A stretch of 64,000 nt of DNA from positions 124,001-188,000 of the forward strand of contig PVNU02001893.1 of NCBI GenBank assembly GCA_003013855.2, given 5' to 3'. The position numbers and the translations under genes were made by a program. Numbering within the stretch: the first letter of the stretch is position 1; every line of letters starts with the position of its first letter. The DNA is from Liriodendron chinense (Eukaryota > Streptophyta > Magnoliopsida > Magnoliales > Magnoliaceae). Shown piece after piece: positions 45,870 through 56,855 of this stretch. A model generated the notes under the pieces. It was not told the origin of the DNA, ran no database searches, and saw only the letters and a list, made by a program, of their open reading frames with translations.

Positions 45870-47479
45870 ACAAGATGGAAAGCTTGGATCACACACGGGT
45901 ACTCCATATTGTCACTGCCTGTGGTGGGCAAGGTACACATGCACATGGAAATGTAAGGCCACTTACTAAGTTGTGAACTTGTCATGTATCATCCACTATA
46001 TGCAAAGCATGATGTCCCCCATTGTGGATGGACTGGAGAAACAATGACCAAAAATCACATTGTATACTGATCCTAACCATCCATGGTGGGAAGCAAACGG
46101 ATAGTTAAAAATAAACGGTTGGGAGGTCCAGATTCAACAAGTGAGATCAAAGGGATCAAATTTTTGGATTAGCATTGATTTTAGGCAATGCCCCAACCAA
46201 AATTGGATCGATGATTACAATGGCATGGGTTTTCATTCACATACATTATGCGTACAGTGGATGGGACACCACGATTTAGGAAGAATTGACTTATTACCTC
46301 TATAAAACCTTCTTTTTATTAAATCAATATACAACCTCATCCCATCAATACATCACACTGGTGTAGGAAATCCAAGCCACAAAAATGTGGGCCCCACCAT
46401 GAAGATCAATTAGTGCTAAATAAGGCCAATATACTCATCAAGAGGGCCACGCCATTGAAATCAAAACGTATGAAATGGTCTAATTAAGTGCCTATTCTGT
46501 TCCAATGTTTCGACGAATTATTACTTGTTAAAATCTTAATTTAATTATAAGTTTTTTTGTTTTGAGCTATTTTTCCCTTTTTTTTTATAAGTCAAACTCA
46601 CATTAAACCCAAGCTTCTTGTTTCCCATCTTCTTGTCATACATGTATCTTTGACAAAAAAAAAAAAAATCTCATTTTCTTCAGAATCGCATCTGAACTAA
46701 ACCCAAACTCTTCCCAAACCATTTTTTCTGTTGTACAACATTTTGCTAACTATAGTTCTCAGTTTGTAATTCAATACTCAGCAAAATTCATTGATTCTTT
46801 CAAGTAGGCTCATGTACTACATTTTTCAATTGGTCCAATTCGTAGTTCAGAGATTCACCCAGTCCAATCGACAAGTAAAATGTTCTAATTCAACATAATT
46901 CGATCTATTTCATGCTCACGAATTTGTCAACTAATCGAAACATCTCTTCCTAATGAAGTATTTTCTATTTCAAATTATTGGAAGTTCTATAATATCAAAG
47001 AATTTACTCTCATATTTGCTCAGCTCTTTACTCAAAATAAAAATCAAACTGGATCAACAAAGTTGGCAAATTGCAGCAAATAAACTGCCAATCGAATTGG
47101 ATCAATTTAGTTCAACCAAGAATAACGAATAACAAATTACAGTGAATCAAACTACGACTTAGTTCGCTTGAACTGATTCACTGTCAGATATGGTTTGAGC
47201 AAACATAACTATGCTTAGAACCCGAAGAAAAAGAGGTAATCCCACAAGGAAAGAAACGAGGAATTATAGGATCCTCAACCCAAGGTGTGCATGCTATAGT
47301 CAGGATTCAGTTTATGTGAGAAGGCCCATGGTTCAGTGATACAAATCATTAGTCTATAAGGCCTCATCATGGGAAGACCATTCCCAGTAAACGTCCCAGA
47401 TTGAAAAGATCCTACACACCAATCTTGGGCTTCCTTAGTAAATTTGAACTGTCACTTCACTTCTCTTCTTAACCATTCT
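45870..47479. other. Intronic sequence flanking the copia element
   Basis: No exon recognised. 47280-47440 is distantly similar to the dispersed repeat at 6117-6463 (GGTTCAGTGATACAAATCAT, 'attagtctataaggcc'). A short poly-A tract lies at 46655-46668. Confidence 0.35.
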
Positions 47480-49668
47480 TTTTTTTTCTTTTTTTTTTTT
47501 TGGAGAGGTAACAGTAAATTTATTAAAAAGCACCGAAGCGAAAGAATACAAACCCAAAAAAACTCAGAAACTCAAAACGGCAAGGAGGTGTTGGCCTCCT
47601 TAACATAAACCGCCCAAGCCGAGACAAGCTTTTTTATCCTAAAGATTACAACTTCCTCCCCTTCTATAATGTTTCGAAAACATCGGCCATTCCTATATCC
47701 CCAAAGCACCCATAATCTAGCCATAACCAGCAATCGCCAAACAGTTTTCTGCGCCTTCCCTCCACTCCCACCATGCCAAGCCCAAAGAAGGTCTTCCATA
47801 GACCTAAGCATCACCCAAGCAATTCCCATCAAAGAGAGAAAAAAATTCCAATGGATGACAGGTGATCAATAGATTCCCCCTCTCCCATGCACATGAAACA
47901 AATGTTTGGTAAGACGAGAGATCTTCTCTGAAGATTGTCTATAGTGAGAATTCGTTTTCGACCCACCAACCAAACAAACATCGCGACTCTAGGCGGCGCT
48001 CCGTAAAACCAATGGTGAAAAGGATGCTCTGGGATTCTCGCAGATGATGACGAAGAAATGAATTAGAACAGGGATTTAACTGAAAACTTGCCCGTTTTGT
48101 TACCCACCCAGACCATAGTATCTTCAGCTAGAGGTTTTACGATGACCGATCCCAAGTGCTTCAGCAGAGCTAGGAGTTCCTCCATCTCCCGATCAGACGA
48201 ATCTCTACAACAACAGGGAGGAGACCAAACAAGGGAGCCCTCGATCATGGAGTAACACTCCGCCACACGCACAAGTCTATCTGTCACAAGCCTAGCAAGC
48301 CTAGTAAACAAGGCTTAAAGCAATTGCAAGCCGCACCATCCGTCCACCCAAAATCTAATGCGAGAGCCCAAACCTGTCTTGAAAGAGATGCCTTTGCTGA
48401 CCACATGAAAAGTGCCCATAACTGCTTTCCAAATGCCCGACATTCTATATATAGAAGAAATCTTAACAAACCATCCTCCCTCCTGCACCCCGTATTTAGC
48501 CGCAATTATGTTTCTCCATAAGTTCCCTTCCTCCACGCCGAACCTCCAAATCCATTTTCCTAGCAGAGTCGAATTCATGAGATACAATGGTTTAATACCT
48601 GCACCCCCCTCTTGATATGGCTTACAAACTGCGTCCATTTAAGAAGATGGAATTTTTTCTCTTCACTATTTCCATGCCACAAGAAATCCTTTCTCCTCTT
48701 TTCTAGGTTGTCTAGCATTGTTTTTGGGCACTTGAATAGAGACATAAAATATAAAGGCATATTAGGGAATGCCAATTTTATCAGCGTGATACGGACCCCC
48801 AAGGACATATATTTGCGTTTCCACGTGGATAGTTTCCCGTCAATCCTTTCAATTACCTTGTCTCATAGATGCTTTCCCGGTTTCCCTACACAGAGGCAAG
48901 CCCAAATACTTAATAGGGAAGGAGCCCGCTCGACATCCAAATGTTGAAGCCATCCTAGATACTTCGTCGGGATCGAGATTCACACCTACCATTTCTGACT
49001 TTGCCACATTTATTCTCAACCCCGAAACAGCCTCGAAGCATACTAAGATCTTACTCAAATTCCGCATGCTTTTCAGTCTCTACTTCACAGAAAAGGAGCG
49101 TGTCATCTGCGTATTAAAGATGGGATATGGTTCCCGCTACATTCTGAATATGAAGCCCCGAAAAAAGCCCATTTTCCTCCCCAAGGATGAGCATGTTGCC
49201 AAGAGCCTCCACCAGCACAAGAAGCAAATATGGCGATAAACTGTCACCCTGTCGCAATCCTCGTGAGCTTTTGAAGTAGCCTTTGGGAGCCCCATTAACT
49301 AGAATAGAAAAAGAGGCAGATTGCACACAAGCTTTCATCCAACTCCTCCACTTACTACCGCATCCCATTCTCCCTAACAAGTAGTCCAAAAAAATCCAGT
49401 CGACATGATCGTACACCTTCTCCATATCCAGCTTACATATTATACCTTTCTTCCTTTCCACGTGTAAATAATCAACTATTTCATGAGCAATCAAAAAAAT
49501 GTCTAATATTTTCCTTCCCTGCACAAAAGCACCTTGAGTTTTCAAAATTATTTTCACGATGCATTCCTTGAATCTATTAGCCAAAACCTTTGCCAATATT
49601 TTGTACGGGGCTCCAATGAGACTTATTGGGCTAAAGTCTTTGAATATGGAGAAAGAGAGTTCCATATC
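47480..49668 (-). pseudogene. L1-type LINE, 5'-truncated within the reverse transcriptase
   Basis: - strand, from the RT core to the 3' end. 49660-49120 reads FSPISLIGAPYKILAKVLAN, ICKLDMEKVYDHVDW (catalytic Asp block), SRGLRQGDSLSPYLL; the expected ADD box just after 49114 is frame-broken. Next are VSGLRINVAKSEMVGVNLDP (49020-48950) and SFPIKYLGLPLC, then MPLYFMSLFKCP (48780-48730), GGAGIKPLYLMNSTLLGKWI (48610), a zf-RVT end (about 47990-47880) and WAWHGGSGGKAQKTVWRLLV. The poly-A tail is the T-rich stretch 47480-47502. Several frameshifts and stops. No clear target duplication found. Confidence 0.88.
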
Positions 49669-49890
49669 AAATATGTCTGTCTGGCCTATCTCTTATACGA
49701 TCCAAGCCATTGATCGTAATCCAAGGCTATCTTAATTGTAGAATCAGAGGGATGATCAAACCTCTCTGCTACCATAGTGGTTAGGCGGACCACTAGACAT
49801 GCATCGTACGTCTTCGGTTTTTGCAAAGATCTAAAAATCGTGTAGACCGTCGGATCCTGCAGGCCCAAACATCTAGTTGTCCACTATCAA

Positions 49891-50110
49891 CAATTTTTTT
49901 TTTTTTTTGAAAGGTAACTATTTTATTAGAAATGGGCCAAAATAGCCAAAGCACGACAAGGCAGCCCAAGAAACAGACGAAAGAGGGCACTTGCCCGCCC
50001 AAGGCCTTGATATTAGAGGCCCAATCCATTACATCCAATTTTTCCATTGCAAACACCTCCAAGGCTAACCCGCTATTATTACGAAAATGCCGGTTATTCC
50101 TATTAATTTT
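49891..50110 (-). mobile_element. L1-type LINE 3'-end fragment
   Basis: A T run (49892-49908) followed by AAAGGTAACTATTTTATTAG resembles the 3' end of the LINE at 47480-47530 (GAGAGGTAACAGTAAATTTA). Only about 200 bp survive and no domain is readable. Confidence 0.55.
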
Positions 50111-51024
50111 GCCTTGTCAAGGAAATTTCCCATAACGGTATATTAAACGATAGGGCCCAAGACTAAGGTGTTCCGTAGCGATAACAGTGCCCATCATTAA
50201 GGATACGCTGAATCGGTGTAACGGGCGCCAGGCGGTATGGGAGGCGTAATGGGCGATATGCCACAACATCGGTCTTTCTTTCTTCTTTCTTCTTTCTTCT
50301 TTTTTTGCTCCAAAAAAATCCAAAAAATATATTCAGACAGTCCAAAAAATTATAAATATTCCAAATATGCATTCATTTATAATTTTGAGCATGTTTATGG
50401 TAGAGTAACGGTCCAATCTTTGGTGAGAATGTTATATCGGATTGTCTGGTGGATTTATGAACCTAACAACCTAGAATTGACTACAAACCTTTTATATTTA
50501 ATTTCCTAATTATATAATATCTAAATAAATTTACTATAATGAATGTAATACCAAAATATCCAATATTGTCAGGTTTTACTATTTTTTATAGTATTGGTGA
50601 GTTACATACCTTGTGACTCGCATACATTTCATTTCAATATATAGAGTTTTGGGACTTTTGTATCCTATTATGTAATTCATATACCTAACAACTTGATATC
50701 ATTTTCCCCAATGTATCTTAAGAAAAATTTAAAATTAAATTGGGGTAAATAGTGTTGCCGATTCAAAGCTGATTTGGGGACCATTCGATGCCCCAAATTA
50801 GCCTCAAATTCATGCAATCTATTGGCACTTATCCCACTAATGGATTGGTGGACATTTATTGGACAGTGAAGAATGAAAAATATCAAATGGTCCTATTTCA
50901 AAAAACAAGTGTCTACAAATTAATGGTGAAAAGTGTTCAAAAAATTTAATTTTAGGATTGTGACTTAGCAACATTAGTCCCAAAATTTAACTGGTTAATT
51001 GGAGTTGATATATATCTCATGTAC
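50111..51024. other. Intronic, with a fragment of the GTTACGG-rich MITE family
   Basis: 50135-50290 has CCCATAACGGTATATTAAAC, GTAACGGGCGCC and GGCGTAATGGGCG, similar in style to 52095-52250 and 54141-54348. 50290-51024 is AT-rich with nothing assigned. Confidence 0.4.
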
Positions 51025-51700
51025 AAATTTTTAGGGCCATGTACATGGGGCCCACTTGATTATGTATTATATATCCATGCCGTCCATTCATTTTGCCAAC
51101 TCATTTAGGGGCATCATTAAAAAATGAGGCAGATCCAAATCTCAGGTGGACCATGGACCACTAGTGGGCCTATATCCATGCCGTCAATCTGTTTTTCCAA
51201 CTCATTCTTAAGGCATGGTCAAAAAATTCAGGTAGATCTAAATCGGAGGTGAACCACTAGTGAGTATCGCCTTAAATGTGGGGCCCGCCTCAATGCATTT
51301 GTTGTATATCCATGTGATCCATCCTTTTTGCCAACTCATTTTAGGGCATGGTCCAAAAAATTAGGCAGATCCAAATCTCATGTGGACCACACAATCGGGA
51401 TTGAATTCCCACCATAAAAAATTTCTTAGGAACATTTTTTGTTTTTTTCTTTGGATCAAGTTGTCATTGTGTTCTCCCTTCATCCAGGTCTATGTGACCT
51501 CATCAACAGGTTCGTTGGAAAATAAACATTATAGTGGGCCCTAGGAAGATTTTAACAATGGGCATTCGATCCCAACTGCGTGGTCCAATTGAGATTTGGA
51601 TCCCTTCATTTCAGGGACCATGCCCTAAAATGAACCAGAAAAACTGATGGACAGCATGAATATACTAAACATAAATCAAGGTGGGCCCCACGCAACGAAA
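51025..51700. repeat. Fold-back repeat copy with extra arm duplications
   Basis: The left-arm block (CCATTCATTTTGCCAACTCA, GGCAGATCCAAATCTCAGG) occurs three times, at about 51075, 51185 and 51315. The inverted right arm (GCCCTAAAATGAACCAGAAA, CAAGGTGGGCCCCACG) ends near 51695. Serial duplication of the left arm is evident. Confidence 0.7.
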
Positions 51701-51759
51701 CAAGGCAAGTGCACTGCGCTGCCTACATTATAGAGCATTTTAAACAAAAAAAAAAAAGT

Positions 51760-51850
51760 GCGTGGCTGTTTGCGTGGCTGCAGTCCATTCGTTTTTCTAA
51801 GAGAGAGGGAAGCTGAAAAGAAAAGAGGGAAAGAGAGAGGGAACTGAAAA

Positions 51851-51887
<37 letters not shown>

Positions 51888-52018
51888 GGCCGCACCACGG
51901 GAAGAAAGAAGAAGAAGAAGAAGAGCAGCAGTTGCTGCTGCAGCCGCAGCAGCGCCGCAACCGCAGCATCGTCGTAGCCGTAGCAGCCCAAGAAGAAGAA
52001 GAAAAGAAAAGAAAAATG
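51760..52018. repeat. Low-complexity purine and GCA/GAA trinucleotide region
   Basis: (GA)n at 51860-51890, GAA runs, and (GCA/GCC)n at 51925-51995. The long frame on the - strand across it is compositional. Confidence 0.8.
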
Positions 52019-52787
52019 TGTTTTTTTCTTTTTTTCCCCTTTTTTCTTTTCTTTTCTTCTTCTTTTTCTTTTTCTTTTTTTCTTTTCTTGTGCATAACAG
52101 CTGTTACAGGACCGTAACGGCCGTTATGGCCCGTAGCAGCCGCTACAGCCCCGTAATGGCCGTTACAGACCCATAAAACAGAGGTGCCCCGTTTCGGGGC
52201 TGTATCACGTAACAGTATCAACTGTTACCGTTACATATCGGCCAATAAGTAACCGATCTTCAATACCTTGCCCAAGACCATTGGCCTGGATCACAGGACA
52301 ATAAGCAACTTGTATAAAGTGAAAAGTCTGGTTGAGTATATTACGATGCAACAACCAATCGTGTACATAGATGTATGCTTAGTTGCTTACAGATTAAAGG
52401 TATGTGTCAAACTGAGTCTAAGCTATGCACATTGATGTTTTTTTTCCCCCCTTTTCTTTTCTTTTCTGCTTCTTCTTTTTCTTTTCTTTTCTTGTGCATT
52501 ACAGCCCTGTAACAGCCGTTACAGACCCAAAAAACAGAGGTGCCCCGTTTCGGGGCCATATTGCGTAATGGTATCAACTGTTACTGTTACATATCGGCCG
52601 TAACGGCAGATACGTAACCGATTTTGAATACCTTGCCCAAGACCATTGGTCTGGATCACAGGACAATAAGCAACTTGTATAAAGTGAAAAGTCAGGTCGA
52701 GTATATTACAATGTAACAACCAACGTGAACATGGATGTATGCTTACAGATTACAGGTGTGTCATACTGAGACTAAGCTATGCACATC
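52019..52787 (+). repeat. Tandem duplication beside the penultimate kinase exon
   Basis: Copy 1 (about 52019-52434) and copy 2 (about 52439-52787) share a T/C-rich start, GTTACAGACCCA, GAGGTGCCCCGTTTCGGGGC, AACTGTTAC and ACCGAT.TT.AATACCTTG, then CCAAGACCATTGG, CAATAAGCAACTTGTATAAA and AAGCTATGCACAT. Each copy therefore holds an end of a GTTACGG-rich hAT-like MITE plus adjoining intron sequence. The duplication stops 20 bp from the splice donor. Confidence 0.85.
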
Positions 52788-52807
52788 TAAATAATGCAAG
52801 GGATTAC

Positions 52808-52963
52808 CTCAAGAACCAAAGTGGTCACCATCACAGTGCAAACATTGCCATCAATATTGACTTTATGCTGCCGAACTTGCTCTAGCAAATGCTGCATGCA
52901 CTCAGCAGGATGGAAAATATCACCTTCTGGGGTGCCCCAGAAATCAAATGACCTTGTAACTTC
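52808..52963 (-). CDS. ABC1/UbiB-family kinase (ADCK2-like), penultimate exon
   Basis: Encodes 52 residues: EVTRSFDFWGAPEGDIFHPA, then MQHLLEQVRQHKVNIDGNVC and TVMVTTLVLE. This is the helical C-lobe of the ABC1 kinase fold after the DxG loop. 'FWG(T/A)PEGD' and 'HKVNIDGNVCTV' are typical of the plant ADCK2-like group. Acceptor GGCAATAG/GAA, donor GAG/GTAATC, both phase 0. The open frame has no disruption, which supports a live gene despite the huge introns. Confidence 0.9.
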
Positions 52964-54604
52964 CTATTGCCAAACCAGTAGCAGACAAATATCAAAATGA
53001 CGCAGGTCTGATTAAAGAAAAATAACTGGGAAGAGATGTAAGAAAATGTTAGCACTGACAAGTCTGAAAATTGATCGCAAAGTTGAAACAAGTAGATTAA
53101 TAAAAAGGACACGGGATTCAAGAAGTTGAGATGTCTGTAACAATTAAAGGACAGATTATACATCTTAAATCCGTCCTCTCTTCTTAAGCTTGCTGCTTCA
53201 CAATGCTAGACAACAGGCATATGAAACCAACTGGTGCTTAAAAAAGTTGCTGATGTAGGCAGCATAAAAATGCAAGGCCTCCCAAATTTTTGGATCAGGT
53301 CATCAACACTGGCCTCACCTGACACCTGCTCTGATGTCCCATGCATATGCCAGATTGGACCATCTGGCCACATGTAGAGGTGAGGGCAGGCCTAGCAGAA
53401 CTCATAGAAATGTACGTTTTAGAAGAAAAATTCTAATGAACAAAGCACATAACTATAATACATCAAAAATAAAAATTTAAGTTTGTATAGCTTTTAACTC
53501 AAATGCTGCTACTCTCTGTTCTAAGGAGAGTACAACAGTTTGTGGTTGGACTTGGACGCCACTGGCTTGTTCTCAACTGAAACAAACAGTTAACAGAATG
53601 TGAGTGATCAAAGACCCTCCTACATTAACAACAGACCCATTGATAACCTATACCTTAATGATATTGCAGTCACTGATTCTGCATAATCAGAATACAGAGC
53701 TTCTGCATTACTGACAATCATATACTTCTGCAGTCTAAATTCTCATATTCAGGAGTTACCGCACAAAGCAATCACATTTCTGACAGAAGCCTAGCCATAG
53801 TTGCGAAGGGCACAATGCGCAGACAATATAGGCTAAACTGAGTAGCCTGGCCATAGCCATAGCAGCCTCCTAGTCCTATGGCTTTCCCGGTCTTGTCACT
53901 TAGATTTTTTTCTTCTTTTTTTTGGGCAGGGAGGGGGCGGGCGGATGACCCCAGTATGGCAGTATCTGTCCTAGTTTCCACCTGAGATCTTCCTTCAGAA
54001 ACTGAAAATGGACTACTAAAATTCAAAGACATTCAATGTCGCACGGATAATTTCAAAAACCTACTACATATGCCTTTGTAGAGGCCATCTGCAGAGCCAT
54101 GCTTAAGTAACAAAATTTTCACAAGTAATGAAGAAAGGACCAAGGAATTCAAAAACAGTAACGGTGGTAACCATTATGCATAAAGGAGCTGTAATGGCCA
54201 TTATAGAAAAATGCCCCGTAATGGTCTGTGGCTGAAACAGGGTTTTTTTTCCCAAGAAAAAGAAGGGCTGTAACAGCCTTTACGGCCTGTATCGTAACGG
54301 TAACAGCAGTGGCCGTTACGGCCACCATTACTGTTATGGAATACCTTGGCAAGGACATACAACGTGTCATTAACAGAGTGATAATCAACTACATGAGAAT
54401 TTAGCAATATAAATTTACCAAGCACAAAAACCATGGATTTAGTGAATATACATTAAAAAAAAAAAAAAAAAAAAGTTGCTCAATACTCAGCATAATAGAA
54501 GCATGCAAGCAGAAATTAATCAATAGCAAAAAGGTTATCTCGAAGTTATGACCAATTAATGGCTTTGAAAGTGCTTCTCTACTAAGATAAGGTTAATATA
54601 TTAC
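52964..54604 (-). other. 1,641-bp intron of the ABC1 kinase gene
   Basis: Joins AFIE| to |EVTRSF in phase 0. It contains a complete 208-bp MITE (54141-54348). No other exon is needed to connect the flanking peptide. Confidence 0.8.
54141..54348. mobile_element. GTTACGG-rich hAT-like MITE, 208 bp
   Basis: The left end CAAGGAATTCAAAAACAGTA and right end (reverse complement CAAGGTATTCCATAACAGTA) are inverted repeats that continue into GGTGGTAACC / GGTGGCCGTAACGG. Flanks GAAAGGAC (54133-54140) and GCAAGGAC (54349-54356) are a 7/8 duplication. The centre is rich in CCGTTACGGCC-type palindromes. Confidence 0.82.
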
Positions 54605-54874
54605 CTCTATGAAGGCCTCTGGATTTGGGCAGTTCTGTTGCTTCGATAATCTCAGAGTGCATTGTGCAGCAGTGCGGCCGTCCCTAACAGCAACGGCTTT
54701 AAAGAACTCCAGCAAATTCACACGATCACTCTTAGAAAGCTCAGCTGTCATGCCAACATCAAGGAAAATGACATGAGGCCTGGATTTAAACAGTCGTTTG
54801 CGTGAAGAGTTGGCCTGAGATACTCGGACAAGGATATTCCCAGGATGCATGTCTGCGTGAATAAAATTGTCCAC
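54605..54874 (-). CDS. ABC1/UbiB-family kinase (ADCK2-like), catalytic-loop exon
   Basis: Encodes 90 residues. They begin VDNFIHADMHPGNILVRV, with the ABC1 catalytic-loop signature HAD.HPGN. HVIFLDVGMTAELS follows, the DxG metal-binding segment, then a helical stretch ending NCPNPEAFIE. The Asp of HAD and of LDVG and the Asn of HPGN are all present, so the active site is intact. Acceptor TTTTCAG/GTG, donor GAG/GTAATA, phase 0. Upstream exons (N-lobe with the KxGQ motif, targeting peptide) are not in the window. The closest named animal family is ADCK2; plant ABC1K numbering is not assigned here. Confidence 0.93.
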
Positions 54875-55159
54875 CTGAAAAGTAATGATGTCTCAGAAGA
54901 CATTTTTGCAAAAACAATAGCTTGAATTACTCTTGTTCAAATTTTTTTATTTTGGGATTTTCCCGTATAACTGCCTACCTTTTAGGCTATTTCCAAATAA
55001 ATACATGCTTTCAAAATATTTAAAGCAAAACGCCCAAGGTTTACAAAAATGGAGAAAAAAAACACCTCTTGCGCCTGGGTTAATGGATTTATGCCGTCGG
55101 GTGTCTAAATGACAGATATACCCTTACACCCTTTCTTTTTTATGATTATACCTCATTAC

Positions 55160-55840
55160 AAGGGGCATTGGTGTGGAAGATTCTATGAGGTCCACCTTTT
55201 TGTATGTGTGTAATCAACACGGTCCATCCATTTTGCGATCTCATTTTAGGCCATGAGCCCAAAAATGAGTTAGATCTGAAGCACAAGTGGACCCCACCAC
55301 AGAAAACTCTGGTGATGGAACACCTACCATTAAAAACAGGTTGGGGCTATAGAAGTTCCGATCAAGCTGATTTTGTGTCTTCCCTTCGTACTTGTCTGTG
55401 TGGCCTTGTCAAAGGATTGGATGGCCCTGATAAACATCAGGGTGGGCCCTAGGAAGTTTCCAACAGGGAGCGTAAAAAGTGCTGGAGTAGTAGAATTTTC
55501 GATCAAGCTGGTATTTTGGAGCCGGACTTGGCGGCAACTCAGAACCAGCGATGTGGGTATGATCCTGACGGTAGGGTCCACCGTGAGGTTTTCTTTCCAT
55601 CTAACCTGCTTGTAAGGTCACGCAGACCTGTATGAAGGGGAGACAAAAAATTCAGCTTAATCAAAGCCTTTTGTGGCCCCAAAAAGTTTTCAACGGTATA
55701 TGTCCAATTCCCACTGTTTCCTGTGGTGTAGCCCACTTGAGCCTTCAATCTACCTCATTTTTTGTATCATGCCTTGAAATGATGTGAAAAAATGGATGGA
55801 CTGTGTGGATTTGACACATACATGAGGATGGGTCCCACGG
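55160..55840. repeat. Fold-back repeat copy
   Basis: Left arm CCATCCATTTTGCGATCTCA, TTTAGGCCATGAGCCC, AGTGGACCCCACCACAG. Right arm in inverse order CACTGTTTCCTGTGGTG, GCCTTGAAATGATGTG, AAAATGGATGGACTGTG. The middle has two CCTAGGAAG/TTTCCAAC-type half-centres, so the centre looks duplicated. Confidence 0.65.
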
Positions 55841-55914
55841 AAGTTCCACGCGTCAACACTTCCGGTTTTCCTTCTCCACGAGTGTGCTGCAACACACAGC
55901 ATGGAACGGAATAT

Positions 55915-56350
55915 CTTGACGCATGGAATTAAGGTGGGCCCTATGATGATGTATTTCTCATATCTACACCATCCATCTGTTTTCTTTAGATCATTTTACG
56001 ATTTGAGCCCCTAAAAAAGCAGATTCAAAGCTCAAGTGGACCACACGATAGGAAACAATAGAAATTGATGGCTACCATTGAAAACTTCTTGTGGCCATAG
56101 AAGGCTATGATCAAGCTGATATTTGCGTCTTACCTTCATCTAGGTTTGTGTGACCTTATGAGCAGGTTAGATGGCAAATAAACCTCATGGTTGGCCCTAA
56201 GAAGGTTTCAACGGTACTTTGTCCAATCCCCACTGCTTTTTTTGGTGTGGTCCTTGATTTTGGATGTGCCTAACTTCTGGAATCATGCTCTACAATGATC
56301 TGAAATAATTGATGGACACTGTGGATCTAACAGTTAAGTCATGGTGTGCC
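55915..56350. repeat. Fold-back repeat copy
   Basis: Left block AAGGTGGGCCCTATGATG, CCATCTGTTTTCTTTAGATC, AAGTGGACCACACGATAGG. Right block CCCACTGCTTTTTTTGGTGTG, ATGATCTGAAATAATTGATG, AAGTCATGGTGTGCC. Arms are more diverged than at 10501-11008. Confidence 0.6.
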
Positions 56351-56439
56351 TTGGAGAAGTTTTATACAAAGTTGTGTTGTGTAGTCGCAATTTACTCCAG
56401 AGAGAATATCAGCGTGTTCTGGGGAGCGGATTGCCTATG

Positions 56440-56855
56440 ACCTGAGCATACAGATATGCCCGAAGATGTGTGGGACCCATAGAGATGTCCATAACAAATC
56501 CACTATGTCCATATATTTCGAAAGAACACAATAGGATAGGATTTTAAAAATCAGGCAAATCCAAAACTCTGGTAGGCCATTCCACACAAACATTGGGGAT
56601 TGAACGCTTGGCAGTGACAGTTCTGTATGGTATGAACAGGTTGGGTGGCAAATAAACATCAGTCAACCCTAGGAAGGTTTCAACAGTGGTCAGTGGGCAT
56701 CATTTTCTCCTATGCTTCCTATGGTGTGGCCCACTTGGGCCTTCGATCTGCCTCCTTTTTGGGTCCATGCCCTAAAACTAGCTGTCAAAATGAATGGACA
56801 GTGTGGATAAAACACATACATCATGGTGGGCCCCAAAGAGTCCCGGCCCTTGTTA
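56440..56855. repeat. Fold-back repeat copy
   Basis: Right arm well preserved (TCCTATGGTGTGGCCCACTT, CATGCCCTAAAACTAGCTG, ACATACATCATGGTGGGCCC). The left arm (GTGGGACCCATAGAGATG, CAAATCCAAAACTCTGGTAG) is shorter and diverged. Confidence 0.6.

Larger units (their letters stand above)
26553..52807 (-). other. 26,255-bp intron of the ABC1 kinase gene
   Basis: Bounded by GAG/GTAATCC (donor at 52807) and TTTCGCAG/GG (acceptor at 26553) on the - strand. Both exons are open, the phase is 0, and the joined peptide 'TTLVLE|GWQRKL' matches family expectation. The intron is filled with nested transposons described separately. No other exon was found inside. An alternative is that the two exons belong to separate broken copies, but the exact phase and peptide continuity argue against it. 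Confidence 0.8.

Noticed and set aside
51676..52221. 181-codon frame on the - strand rich in Ser, Lys and Glu
   Set aside because: It spans GA, GAA and GCA low-complexity DNA next to MITE palindromes. No domain, and inside the kinase intron.
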